Of a DNA stretch of 15,127 nucleotides, positions 6,265-13,763 are shown in pieces. The notes beneath the pieces are model-generated. The model ran no database searches. It had not been told where the DNA came from and saw only the letters and a list, made by a program, of their open reading frames with translations. Location of the stretch: assembly GCA_034926635.1 (NCBI GenBank), contig JAYFQX010000017.1, positions 1 through 15,127 on the forward strand. Reading direction: 5' to 3'. Position numbers and translations under genes: made by a program. Each line of letters opens with the position of its first letter. Within the stretch, counting starts at the first letter, position 1. This DNA comes from Christensenella sp034926635. Lineage in GTDB: Bacteria > Bacillota > Clostridia > Christensenellales > Christensenellaceae.

Positions 6265-6278
6265 GGTCTGCTTTTTTT
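6254..6278 (+). terminator. Terminator of the repressor gene
   Basis: GCAGGCC-ATAA-GGTCTGC (one G-T pair) followed by seven T. The stem begins within the last codons and the gene's own TAA lies in the loop. Confidence 0.85.
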
Positions 6279-6330
6279 ATCTCTCGCGCCTGCCCCGCAC
6301 CCGCACCTTTGCTCTTTGCAAAAAAAGTGC

Positions 6331-6360
6331 AAAAAAAAGACGCTGCGGCAAAGCAGCGCC
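6331..6360 (-). terminator. Terminator of the mutarotase gene
   Basis: On the minus strand GGCGCTGC-TTTGCC-GCAGCGTC, an 8-bp stem with one G-T pair, is followed by eight T. It starts about 14 bp after the stop codon at 6375. Confidence 0.85.
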
Positions 6361-6374
6361 CTTTCAAAACTTTC

Positions 6375-7262
6375 TCAGTCGATTACCGTCATAGAATATT
6401 CTACTTTAAACGATCTTCCCGGTTCCAGCATGCGTACATACGGCTTGTCTTCCATATTGCCGCTCTCCCCTTCTATGGCAGGCAGTCCGCACCACGGTTC
6501 CAAACATACGTAATCCGCATTCTTTCCCGGCGCGCTCCATACCCCAAGCGCATGAAACTTCGGGAAGGAAAACAGCAGCCCCTTGCCGGTCTTCTCGTTG
6601 ATCAGCTTCACCTTGTGCGAACGCAGCCCGTCAAACATCAGCGCGTCACGATCATCAAACAGCGCATGGTCAAGATGCAAAATATTGGTGTTGCGGAATC
6701 CGTCGATATATTCGCTGCCCGTGATGATATATCCGTCCGGGCAAAGCAGGTTCTTGCCATCCTCCACCTGCTCAAACTCCAGTACATAATCCGTAAATTT
6801 CTCTCCGTCATAAACCGGGCAGTTAAACCCGGGATGTCCGCCGATGCACATCGGCATCACCTGCGCCGAGCGATTTTCAATCAAAAACGTCGTGGTAAAA
6901 CCGTCCTCGCGGATCGTGTGGACGATATGCGCAGTAAAATCAAACGGATATTCTTTGCGTGTATCCTCGTCCGCCTCCATCACCATCTCGATAAAATCCT
7001 CGCCGTGTTTGGCAACCTTCCACTGACGTTTGCGGATCGATCCATGCTTTTTCTGTGGATATTCCGTCCCGCCGATCTTCACAACGCCGTCCACCGTAGA
7101 TCCCACACAAGGGAACAAAATCGGCGCATGGCTGCCCCACACGTCCGGGTTTCCCTGCCACACATATTCCCTGCCATTCGCGGGAACATACGAGCACAGC
7201 TCTCCGCCGAGGCTCTGCACCTTTGCCGCAGCGCTGCCGCAGCTTAACTCAAATATCTCCAC
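6375..7262 (-). CDS. Aldose 1-epimerase family protein (mutarotase, LacX-like; 295 aa from GTG)
   Basis: It probably interconverts alpha and beta anomers of a hexose or a related sugar in the cytoplasm. Family features seen: NGREYVWQGNPDVWG (about 29-43), a KHGSIR segment with H73, GGHPGFN with H143, and CLEPWCG with E255, the expected catalytic Glu. Length fits the LacX-like group. The start chosen is GTG at 7262, with AGGAGGT eight bases upstream. A reading from ATG at 7385 would add 41 residues that cover the promoter, a hairpin and the ribosome binding site, and match nothing in the family. It is a single gene with its own promoter and terminator. The sugar cannot be told from sequence. 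Confidence 0.85.
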   Translation of the reverse strand: MEIFELSCGSAAAKVQSLGGELCSYVPANGREYVWQGNPDVWGSHAPILFPCVGSTVDGVVKIGGTEYPQKKHGSIRKRQWKVAKHGEDFIEMVMEADEDTRKEYPFDFTAHIVHTIREDGFTTTFLIENRSAQVMPMCIGGHPGFNCPVYDGEKFTDYVLEFEQVEDGKNLLCPDGYIITGSEYIDGFRNTNILHLDHALFDDRDALMFDGLRSHKVKLINEKTGKGLLFSFPKFHALGVWSAPGKNADYVCLEPWCGLPAIEGESGNMEDKPYVRMLEPGRSFKVEYSMTVID

Positions 7263-7296
7263 CTTTCCTACCTCCTCAATTCTCCCGATCTTCAAA

Positions 7297-7315
7297 CCCG
7301 CTTCCGGGAAGCGGG
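7297..7315 (-). other. Hairpin in the 5' untranslated leader of the mutarotase gene
   Basis: CCCGCTT-CCGGG-AAGCGGG is a 7-bp GC-rich perfect stem between the promoter and the ribosome binding site. No T-tract follows, so it is not a terminator. It may stabilise the mRNA or bind a regulator. Confidence 0.5.
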
Positions 7316-7346
7316 GCGTTCCAAGCAAACTATGCTCTTGCTCTTT

Positions 7347-7375
7347 AGTGTAGTTTAGTTGTTTACCTTTGTCAA
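7347..7375 (-). promoter_or_regulatory. Promoter of the mutarotase gene
   Basis: On the minus strand TTGACA (7370-7375), a 17-bp spacer and TACACT (7347-7352). It gives a leader of about 75 bases to the GTG start. Confidence 0.6.
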
Positions 7376-7509
7376 TTATATTCAACGACCCTTGGTTTCA
7401 TATTTTTTAATACTTTTTTTCACTTTTTTTCACGAAAAAAAATCTACCTACACGTATCGACAAAATTCGACAATCCTGCGTGGTAAAATAAAACCAGAGG
7501 GTATGGAAA

Positions 7510-7965
7510 ATGTTGAATGAAATTTTAAAACAGGAAATGCAGGAACTCGGCGTAACGCTGCATCGCGTCCGTTTTCGGGGACGAATGCGCTTTGTTACCA
7601 TAGGAAAAACCATCTTCATCAGCAACGCGCTTCAGCAACCGGCGGAAGAAAACGCGGTTTTCGCGCGCGCACTCGGTCACCAGCATACATGCACCGCCAA
7701 TTTGCTTGCGGCAGAACCGCTGGAGCGCCGGAAGTATGAATATCTTGCCGACCGCTGGGCCACGCGCAAGGTGATGCCGCTGGAAAAACTGGTTTTCGCC
7801 TTCCAAAACGGATTGCGCCGCACAGACGAATATTGCACCTTTCTGGAAATCACACCGTGCTTTTTTTCGCGCGGTCTGTCAGTGTACCAAAATATTTACG
7901 GGCAGGGGACGCACTGCGGCGGCTATTCCCTGGAATTCGATCCTTTTTCTATCTGTGCGCTGTAA
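7510..7965 (+). CDS. Degenerate ImmA/IrrE-like protein (151 aa)
   Basis: The layout resembles the ImmA/IrrE metalloprotease family: a short N-terminal segment, 'FARALGHQHT' (51-60) where the zinc motif should be, then EYLADRWATRKVMPLEKLVFAF (about 77-98) and a C-terminal 'FLEITPCFFSRGLSVYQNIYG' like the family's usual end. The zinc motif normally reads HExxH or ExLGH; here R53 and A54 replace the His and Glu, though H57 and D81 remain. It is therefore probably not an active protease, or a very diverged one. An AGAGGG site precedes the ATG, and an extended -10 (TGGTAAAAT) lies at about 7481-7489. It lies 1.2 kb from the CI-like repressor, its natural partner type, with the mutarotase between. 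Confidence 0.6.
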   Translation: MLNEILKQEMQELGVTLHRVRFRGRMRFVTIGKTIFISNALQQPAEENAVFARALGHQHTCTANLLAAEPLERRKYEYLADRWATRKVMPLEKLVFAFQNGLRRTDEYCTFLEITPCFFSRGLSVYQNIYGQGTHCGGYSLEFDPFSICAL

Positions 7966-7975
7966 TGATCCCCGC

Positions 7976-8013
7976 AAAAAAGCTGTGCAGTCAAACAAAC
8001 CGCACAGCCTTTT
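7976..8013. terminator. Bidirectional terminator between convergent genes
   Basis: GCTGTGC and GCACAGC (7 bp, 13-base loop) are flanked by six A on the left and CTTTT on the right. It works best leftward, ending the HAD gene, and more weakly for the ImmA-like gene. Confidence 0.75.
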
Positions 8014-8027
8014 GTATGTCCGCATTC

Positions 8028-8687
8028 TTAACGCCGTGCTGCAATCGCAAGCAATTCTTCGGGGTGATGGATGATTCTGCGCGCGCCCGCGTCCATCAAT
8101 TCTTTTTCCGGGCGGAATCCCCATGCCGCGCCCACGGTAAAAATCCCCGCCGCATTGCCGGTCTGCATATCCACGGCGGTATCCCCTACATAAAGACAGT
8201 CGCCCGCAGAAAGTCCAAGCTGCCCAAGCACAAGCTTTGCACCCGCGGGATCGGGCTTTTTGGGTACGCCCTCCGTCTGTCCGCGCACGCAGGAAAAAAG
8301 TTCTTTGCCAAAATGCCGACCAATAATAGCTTTTGTTTGCTCATCCGGCTTGTTGGAAAGCACAGCGTGATGAACCCCTTTTTCCTTTAAAACGCGCAAG
8401 GTCTGTACAATTCCGTCATAAGGCTTCACTTCATAATCGCACCACTGCGGAAAATATTTCCGGAACAGGGCAAGCCCCTCCTGAAGACGCGTAAGCTTCA
8501 AGTCCCCCGCCGCAACAAGCGCGCGCTCTACCAGTACCGCCGCGCCATCGCCCGCAAAATAACGATATGCATCCGCATCCTGCCTCGGCAGCGATAAATC
8601 GTCCAGCATCAGGCTGCCGCTTTGGTAGAGCGATTGCAGCGTATTGAGCAGCGTGCCGTCGAGGTCCCATAAAATGCCCTTCACCAT
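8028..8687 (-). CDS. HAD-superfamily phosphatase, phosphoglycolate phosphatase-like (219 aa)
   Basis: All four HAD motifs are present: DLDGT with D8 and D10 (nucleophile and acid/base), S111 in LSNK, K144 in KKPDP, and GDTAVDM with D169 and D173 for Mg2+. The helical cap lies between motifs I and II (about 15-85), as in subfamily IA enzymes such as Gph and YsbA-type phosphatases. It likely removes phosphate from a small metabolite; phosphoglycolate is the usual guess but the substrate is not set by the motifs. The start at 8687 has AAGGAG upstream. A TATAAT box on the minus strand (8730-8735) is its likely -10, with no clear -35. It is monocistronic and typical of the host chromosome. Confidence 0.88.
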   Translation of the reverse strand: MVKGILWDLDGTLLNTLQSLYQSGSLMLDDLSLPRQDADAYRYFAGDGAAVLVERALVAAGDLKLTRLQEGLALFRKYFPQWCDYEVKPYDGIVQTLRVLKEKGVHHAVLSNKPDEQTKAIIGRHFGKELFSCVRGQTEGVPKKPDPAGAKLVLGQLGLSAGDCLYVGDTAVDMQTGNAAGIFTVGAAWGFRPEKELMDAGARRIIHHPEELLAIAARR

Positions 8688-8834
8688 ATATTTTTCTCCT
8701 TTTTATCCTCGAAACTTTTCTTATAAAATATTATAACACAAAGTATTTTTAAGCGCAGCTTGGCGTTTCTGTACCAAAAACGGTAAAAAACCAGCTTGAT
8801 CGTGCATAAAACAGGCATATTTTAAAAATCATGC

Positions 8835-8863
8835 TGGACAACCGGCTTTATATATGGTATTAT
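8835..8863 (+). promoter_or_regulatory. Promoter far upstream of the cold shock gene
   Basis: TGGACA (8835-8840), 17 bp, TATTAT (8858-8863). Transcription would begin near 8870, about 120 bases before the cold shock start codon and just ahead of a terminator. The stretch 8688-8834 holds only the HAD promoter area and nothing else recognisable. Confidence 0.5.
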
Positions 8864-8869
8864 GTCACT

Positions 8870-8943
8870 GTAATTTAGATGCGCGAAGTGATTGAACTGG
8901 TTGGGAAGTCATTTGTCCTCTGAAATGATGTTCCCTTTTTTTT
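8870..8943 (+). ncRNA. Candidate short leader RNA or ncRNA upstream of the cold shock gene
   Basis: A promoter at 8835-8863 and a terminator ending at 8943 would define a ~74-base transcript with no reading frame of note. It could be an independent small RNA or the attenuated leader of the cold shock mRNA. It rests on promoter and terminator calls only, with no known RNA family recognised. Confidence 0.3.
8903..8943 (+). terminator. Terminator between the distal promoter and the cold shock gene
   Basis: GGGAA and TTCCC plus TCATTT and AAATGA form an 11-bp stem broken by a small internal loop, with an 8-base apical loop, followed by eight T. No gene on this strand lies upstream, so it acts on a leader RNA. 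Confidence 0.7.
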
Positions 8944-8988
8944 ATTTCGCGGTCCGGTTATAATAATTTCTTTTTTGGAGGTACCGGC

Positions 8989-9201
8989 ATGAACAATGGT
9001 ACAGTAAAATGGTTTAACGCAGAAAAAGGGTATGGCTTTATTACAAATGATGAATCCGGTGAAGACGTATTCGTACACTTCTCCGCGATCGACATGGATG
9101 GATATAAGTCGTTGCAGGAAGGTCAAAAAGTAACTTTTGATACGGAGCAGGATACGCGCGACAGCAACAAAATGCGTGCTGTAAACGTTCGCCCCGCGTA
9201 A
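8989..9201 (+). CDS. CspA-family cold shock protein (70 aa)
   Basis: A five-stranded OB-fold cold shock domain makes up the whole protein. RNP1 (KGYGFI, about 14-19) and RNP2 (VFVHF, about 28-32) are intact, as is the KWFN segment at the start. It binds single-stranded RNA and DNA and acts as an RNA chaperone in the cytoplasm. GGAGG (8977-8981) sits seven bases before the ATG, and a TATAAT box lies at 8959-8964. A CCGGT...ACCGG pair (8955-8959 with 8983-8987) could fold the ribosome binding site into a hairpin, which would fit temperature control. It has its own terminator downstream. Confidence 0.95.
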   Translation: MNNGTVKWFNAEKGYGFITNDESGEDVFVHFSAIDMDGYKSLQEGQKVTFDTEQDTRDSNKMRAVNVRPA

Positions 9202-9223
9202 GTAATCAAAACCAACGCGAAAG

Positions 9224-9253
9224 AAACACCCGTTTTAAAACGGGTGTTTTTTT
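9224..9253 (+). terminator. Terminator of the cold shock gene
   Basis: ACACCCGTTTT-AAAACGGGTGT is a perfect dyad followed by a run of T. It lies about 23 bp after the stop codon. Confidence 0.9.
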
Positions 9254-9376
9254 ATACCCGCTTTTTCCCCGTCCGCGTATGTGCTTTCATGCGTTTTCCC
9301 GCTGTAAGACCTTTCCCTTAAAATCAAAAAACAGGCGTCCTCTTTTACTTGAATGCCCGCTGCTTCTTCCTGGTTT

Positions 9377-9719
9377 TTACTTTGCCCGTGTCTTCTTTTT
9401 ACCCTTCTTCGGCAAAACCATTCCCGCAAAAAGTGCGCCTGCCGCCGCCATTTATATTTTACGTTCTGTATCTTGTTTTTCTATATTTTTCAATCGCCCT
9501 ACGGTCAGCTTTCCCCGCAATGCGATAACCGCTCGGCTCATCCTGTCTTCACCATTATCGCATATTTTGTTTTCTTTTATTATAGCTCGGTCTAATATGA
9601 TTTTTCAGTCATGTCTGTCATAATTTCATGCATTTTCTGCAATTTGTTATTACTAAAACGGTTTCTTTTTGTTATGGGCTTTTCTCCGTTTTCAAATCCA
9701 ATTTCTTTTTGTTCTTCAT
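9377..9719 (-). pseudogene. Probable decayed small gene (two frames and an in-frame stop)
   Basis: No intact gene is visible between 9254 and the tRNA promoter, but the minus strand carries protein-like pieces. One frame has KLQKMHEIMTDMTEK and ends near 9600. A shifted frame continues with DRAIIKENKICDNGEDRM and MSRAVIALRGKLTVGRLKN, reaching TAA at 9452-9454. The same frame restarts at once with MAAAGALFAGMVLPKKGKK and ends at 9377. Joined, these would give one ~100-residue charged, helical protein with a C-terminal hydrophobic patch and basic tail. I infer a frameshifted pseudogene. Two or three tiny genes, or no gene at all, remain possible. No family recognised. Confidence 0.3.
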
Positions 9720-9728
9720 AAAAAACCT

Positions 9729-9756
9729 TTGAAAACACAAAAAAACATGGTATAAT
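9729..9756 (+). promoter_or_regulatory. Promoter of the tRNA-Val gene
   Basis: TTGAAA (9729-9734), 16 bp, and TATAAT (9751-9756) preceded by TGG, an extended -10. The tRNA begins about 30 bases past the expected start point. Confidence 0.75.
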
Positions 9757-9792
9757 AATTTTCGTAACAAAAATCAATGTTTTTTATGCTGT

Positions 9793-9869
9793 GGAGGCAT
9801 AGCTCAGTTGGTCAGAGTACCTGCTTCACATGTAGGGGGTCGCTGGTTCGAGCCCAGCTGTCTCCACCA
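9793..9869 (+). tRNA. tRNA-Val (anticodon CAC)
   Basis: A full cloverleaf can be drawn. The acceptor stem GGAGGCA pairs with TGTCTCC (one G-T pair). The D-arm GCTC...GAGT includes a wobble pair. The anticodon stem CCTGC/GTAGG carries loop TTCACAT, the variable loop is five bases, and the T-arm is GCTGG-TTCGAGC-CCAGC. Discriminator A and an encoded CCA end at 9869. Anticodon CAC reads GUG. It stands alone, not in a cluster, at the border of the AT-rich defence region, a common site for island integration. Confidence 0.93.
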
Positions 9870-9928
9870 ACTCAGTCATATCCGAACCTTTTCTTTTTAG
9901 ATGGAGTATTCGGAATGACAATCAGTTT

Positions 9929-9957
9929 AAAGGACAGGTCATGAGCCTGTCCTTTTT
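9929..9957 (+). terminator. Terminator downstream of tRNA-Val
   Basis: AAAGGACAGG-TCATGAG-CCTGTCCTTT is a 10-bp perfect stem continuing into TT. It ends the tRNA transcript about 60 bases after the CCA. Confidence 0.85.
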
Positions 9958-9960
9958 CAT

Positions 9961-10144
9961 ACATATTAAATTTCCTCAATTGCTAGTTTTTGAAATATTA
10001 GATAATAAAACGTGTGATAAACGTTTATGTATATAAAATTTTTAACCCATTAGAAAAAACATGAAAATATGGTGAGTAAGTTACTACAAAAAATCATAGA
10101 ATTCAACGTAATATATCGAAACGCATCTAATTACTGGAATATTC
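9961..10144. other. AT-rich gap before the defence operon with two dyads
   Basis: No gene is seen. The stretch contains a perfect 12-bp palindrome, ATAAACGTTTAT (10017-10028), and a smaller dyad AGTAA-G-TTACT (10075-10085). Either could bind a regulator of the operon. The left end of an integrated element could also lie here. Confidence 0.35.
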
Positions 10145-10173
10145 TTGTAGTGAGTGATAGAATGAATTATACG
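10145..10173 (+). promoter_or_regulatory. Probable promoter of the Hachiman operon
   Basis: TTGTAG (10145-10150), 17 bp, TATACG (10168-10173). A strong GGAGGG site (10188-10193) and the ATG at 10203 follow. The DNA is AT-rich, so chance matches are easy and confidence is moderate. Confidence 0.45.
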
Positions 10174-10202
10174 GTATAAAGTTATTTGGAGGGTGTTTAT
10201 TT

Positions 10203-11132
10203 ATGGTAACGACATCACCAATAAAAAACACAAGCAAGGGCGATAGATTCAATTCTGTTTTTGTTGAAGTTTGTTCCAAAAGCATGGAATTTGCTAATCC
10301 TAATTGTGTTCGTATTTTTAGTTTAGATATTCAAAATAATTCTTTTTCTTATTCTGGTTTACATCAATTGCTGCAAAACAACATTGGTCGTTATGTCTTT
10401 TCAAGAGCTGCGATAGAACGATTTTATCTAGACGATGAGGCGGAGGCTATTAGCGCAAAGGCATTAGAACTATTGCGTACCGCTAATAACCCACATGATT
10501 GTGGCGCTGGCGGTGAGCTTGGAGAGATATTGCTATATTTATTTTTGGAACAAAATTTAAATGCTCCTAAAATACTGAGCAAAATGGAATTAAAGTCTTC
10601 AGAAAATCAATATGTCTATGGGAGTGACGGAGTTCATCTATTGTTTTGTTCTGATAGTTCAGGTAAAGCGGTATGTCAGTTGGTCTTAGGCGAATCAAAA
10701 ATTGTTGGCAGTCTTACATCAGCTATTGACGATGCATTTAAGTCAATTACGAAAATAGTGAGTGCCCCTGATAATGAATTACGGTTAATAGAGAGCAACA
10801 TTTTTAAAGAAGCTTTTGATAAAAAAACGGCGGAGTATTTGAAACAGCTCATTATCCCTGCAAAAAGAAATTTGTGTTTGCCTATTGATAAAGCTTTTGG
10901 CATATTTTTAGGTTATACAATTAAATCAGATTCACCTATGCTCTCAAATGCAGAATATAGGGTGGCTGTACAAAAAAAGATGATCGATGATATTACAGAG
11001 CATGCTGCATACATAGAATCAAAAATTAAAAAACAGAAGTTAAATGCATATTCGTTCTACTTTTATGTTCTTCCATTTGATAATGCTACCAAAGATCGAG
11101 CGGATATTATAAATAAATTGAAGGGCAAATAA
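10203..11132 (+). CDS. hamA: HamA, Hachiman antiphage nuclease-like protein (DUF1837, 309 aa)
   Basis: HamA is the DUF1837 subunit of the Hachiman antiviral system, a PD-(D/E)xK-fold DNA nuclease that HamB holds in check until infection. Seen here: GELGEILLYLFLE with E105 and E108 (about 104-116), YGSDGVHLL with D142 (139-147), and LGESKIVGSL with E164 and K166 (162-171), the ExK of the active site. The order and spacing match the family and all key residues are present, so it should be catalytically competent. The C-terminal half is helical. A GGAGGG site lies nine bases before the ATG. It ends two bases before hamB, so the subunits are made together. Confidence 0.88.
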   Translation: MVTTSPIKNTSKGDRFNSVFVEVCSKSMEFANPNCVRIFSLDIQNNSFSYSGLHQLLQNNIGRYVFSRAAIERFYLDDEAEAISAKALELLRTANNPHDCGAGGELGEILLYLFLEQNLNAPKILSKMELKSSENQYVYGSDGVHLLFCSDSSGKAVCQLVLGESKIVGSLTSAIDDAFKSITKIVSAPDNELRLIESNIFKEAFDKKTAEYLKQLIIPAKRNLCLPIDKAFGIFLGYTIKSDSPMLSNAEYRVAVQKKMIDDITEHAAYIESKIKKQKLNAYSFYFYVLPFDNATKDRADIINKLKGK

Positions 11133-11134
11133 AT

Positions 11135-13735
11135 ATGATGCAGACTTTTGGGGAATCACTTTATGAGGATATCAATAATAATGAATATCTCAAAGAGTTA
11201 TATAATGATATTTTGTTTAACTATTCAATTGCTTTATTCAGAAACAATAAAGCTCTGCCTAAAGATATAAACATAAATCACGCTTTGCGTTTTGCAGATA
11301 TTCTATCAAAATCTATACACCCTACAAAATCTGAAAAACATAAGATGTGGGCGCAAGAAATGGTCGCTTTACTAGATTTTTTATATCCAAATGATTATAG
11401 AATTAGATATTATACTGGTTCTATTTTATCTAGTGCGGGTAATTATCAAGGATTAGAACTACATGGAGAATCATTTAACGGAACAGATATATGGGATCAA
11501 ATATATGGTAAATATATTCGTGAACTAATGAAGGTACCAGCTGATTCGAAGCGTTATTTTTTTAAATCACAAAGACTAATTTATAATCATTTGGATAATC
11601 AGTATTTCAGTTATTCAGGACCCACTTCTATGGGAAAATCTTTCATTATGCGAATGTTTCTTAAAGAACATATTTTGCAGGGAGCTCAAAAAAATTTTGC
11701 AATTCTTGTTCCCACGAAAGCGTTGATTAACGAGGTATCCAGCAAAATAATTGAGGATTTAACTGACAATCTAGCAAACTATGACTATAGGTTGATAACT
11801 TCGGCAGGTGCACTTTCATTACAACAAAAGCATAATTTTATTTTTGTCTTAACTCCTGAGCGTTTATTATACCTCTTGTTAGATTATCCGATGATTAATT
11901 TAGATTATCTATTTATTGACGAGGCTCATAAGATATCTAGCAAAGATAGCAGAAGTCCGTTTTATTATAAAGTTATTGATCTAATAGTGAAAAAAAATAA
12001 TACTACACATATTATTTTTTCTTCCCCAAATATACCAAATCCAGGGGTTTATTTGAATCTTATTCCACAAGCACCAACAGATACAGTGTTTGATTTAGCA
12101 ACTTATTATGCTCCTGTAAGTCAAACGAAATATTTAGTCGATCTCAAAGATCGTTCTATTCGAGTATATAGCGAACCGAGTAATGTTATCCTAGATATCT
12201 GCTGTTTTAAAAGAGATGTAACATTAAGTGAGCTCATATACCTCATTGGCAAAAATTCTCAAAATATTGTTTATTGCAACTCTACGTCAAAAGCAGTAAG
12301 TGGGGCAAGAGAATACGCTAAAAAACATATCAAAGAATATAAACCTAGCACGCAAATTACGTCTTTGGTAAAGGATATAAAAAATGAAATTCACGGCGAT
12401 TATTTTCTTGCTGAAGTATTAGAGAAAGGGGTCGCCTACCATATTGGGTATCTTCCCTCAAATATCCGTATGAGAATTGAAGAATTATATAAACAAGGTG
12501 ACATCAAAACAATTTTTTGTACTAGTACATTAGTAGAAGGAGTCAACCTGCCCGCAGATAATCTATTTATTACAAGTTATAAAAATGGCGTTTCAAATAT
12601 GACCGCGGTGGACTTCAAAAATTTAGTTGGTCGTGTTGGGCGTATTGAGTACAATCTATATGGCAATGTTTTTCTAGTAGCTACTGATCGGCCAATGGAT
12701 ACTAAGAAGTATGAAGAATTGTTAGAAAAAGACATTCCTGACCAAAAATTATCTCTTTATTCTGAACTTACAAGACCACAAAAAATTAAAATCGTCGAAT
12801 GTTTGGTTGCTGGTAATATTGAATTACTGCGTTATCCTAAATCTCAATCAGAAGATAATTATTCTCTAATGAGAAAATTTGCTATTATTTTGTTGCGTGA
12901 CATTTTATCTTCAAATGAAACAAGCGTTGTCTTTAAAGGTTTTTCAGATTTGCTAGATGAACAAAAAATCAAACAAATAAGAGACGCATTTCATGTTCAA
13001 CCTCAAGAAGATGATGATATCAATATTTCAAACGATCAGGTGAATAATCTAATAGAGGCAATAGCAAAGGGACTCAAATATCCTGATCTAAACGAACACG
13101 GTCAAGTTGACTATAACACCTTGATGTTATTTTTGGAAAAATTAAGTACGATTTTTAAATGGGACAAATATGAGGTTAGTACTCTTGGATACCGAACAAA
13201 AAAAACACAAATTTTTGGAAAATTGAGATGGTATGCAGTAATATTAGCACAATGGATGACTGGGAACGGATTAAATCTTATTATGAATGCCGCTATTGAA
13301 TATAAACAACAAAATCCCAAGAGTGGTGTTAAAATAGCTGGGCAGGTTATCGAATACAATGACTCTAGAGAGCATAAGAATATAGTTATATCGTCAACTT
13401 TAAATGCTATTGAAGATGTCATATTATTTAGAATAGCAAGTTATTTTTTAAGATTTTCTTTAGAGTATAAAAAGTATCATAAAATTGAAAAGCTTCAAAA
13501 TGATTGGTATGAATATGTAGAATATGGAACCACTAATCTTTTTACTATTTTTTTACAACGAAATGGTTTCTCTAGAGAAACATCCACCTACATCAAAAAG
13601 CATCGAAGTGAATTCATTGTTGAAACAGAAGGCGATTATAGGATAAATAATCGGATTTTATTGTGCGCAAACGAAGGGGTACGTAAAGAGGCAGAGGAAA
13701 TAAAGTATAACATCCCTGAACTTTTTATCGATTGA
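11135..13735 (+). CDS. hamB: HamB, Hachiman antiphage helicase (DEAH, Ski2-like, 866 aa)
   Basis: This is the large superfamily 2 helicase of Hachiman, which with HamA senses foreign or damaged DNA and unleashes the nuclease. Motifs in order: Walker A GPTSMGKS (162-169, K168), VPTKAL (192-197, motif Ia), LTPERLLYLL (239-248), DEAH (262-265), SSPN (296-299, motif III), VYCNST (379-384, motif IV), TSTLVEGVNLP (463-473, motif V) and NLVGRVGR (496-503, motif VI with two Arg). Residues ~520-866 form the long helical C-terminal part usual for the family. ATG lies 2 bp after hamA with GAAGGG upstream, so translation is coupled. The length and complete motifs argue for an intact protein. Confidence 0.88.
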   Translation: MMQTFGESLYEDINNNEYLKELYNDILFNYSIALFRNNKALPKDININHALRFADILSKSIHPTKSEKHKMWAQEMVALLDFLYPNDYRIRYYTGSILSSAGNYQGLELHGESFNGTDIWDQIYGKYIRELMKVPADSKRYFFKSQRLIYNHLDNQYFSYSGPTSMGKSFIMRMFLKEHILQGAQKNFAILVPTKALINEVSSKIIEDLTDNLANYDYRLITSAGALSLQQKHNFIFVLTPERLLYLLLDYPMINLDYLFIDEAHKISSKDSRSPFYYKVIDLIVKKNNTTHIIFSSPNIPNPGVYLNLIPQAPTDTVFDLATYYAPVSQTKYLVDLKDRSIRVYSEPSNVILDICCFKRDVTLSELIYLIGKNSQNIVYCNSTSKAVSGAREYAKKHIKEYKPSTQITSLVKDIKNEIHGDYFLAEVLEKGVAYHIGYLPSNIRMRIEELYKQGDIKTIFCTSTLVEGVNLPADNLFITSYKNGVSNMTAVDFKNLVGRVGRIEYNLYGNVFLVATDRPMDTKKYEELLEKDIPDQKLSLYSELTRPQKIKIVECLVAGNIELLRYPKSQSEDNYSLMRKFAIILLRDILSSNETSVVFKGFSDLLDEQKIKQIRDAFHVQPQEDDDINISNDQVNNLIEAIAKGLKYPDLNEHGQVDYNTLMLFLEKLSTIFKWDKYEVSTLGYRTKKTQIFGKLRWYAVILAQWMTGNGLNLIMNAAIEYKQQNPKSGVKIAGQVIEYNDSREHKNIVISSTLNAIEDVILFRIASYFLRFSLEYKKYHKIEKLQNDWYEYVEYGTTNLFTIFLQRNGFSRETSTYIKKHRSEFIVETEGDYRINNRILLCANEGVRKEAEEIKYNIPELFID

Positions 13736-13763
13736 GTATTTTTCATAGAAAGAAATAAAGAAT

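Noticed and set aside
6309..7247. 312-codon plus-strand frame opposite the mutarotase
   Set aside because: It has no family resemblance and is Arg/His-rich. The minus-strand mutarotase has complete catalytic motifs, promoter and terminator.
7263..7385. Longer mutarotase start at 7385
   Set aside because: The extra 41 codons cover the TTGACA/TACACT promoter, a hairpin and the AGGAGGT site, and add nothing similar to the family.
7833..8390. 185-codon plus-strand frame opposite the HAD phosphatase
   Set aside because: It is a shadow frame overlapping the ImmA-like gene end and a terminator. The HAD motifs on the minus strand are complete.
9235..9429. 64-codon minus-strand frame over the cold shock terminator
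   Set aside because: It reads through the terminator hairpin, has no ribosome binding site, and looks like an out-of-frame tail of the decayed small gene.
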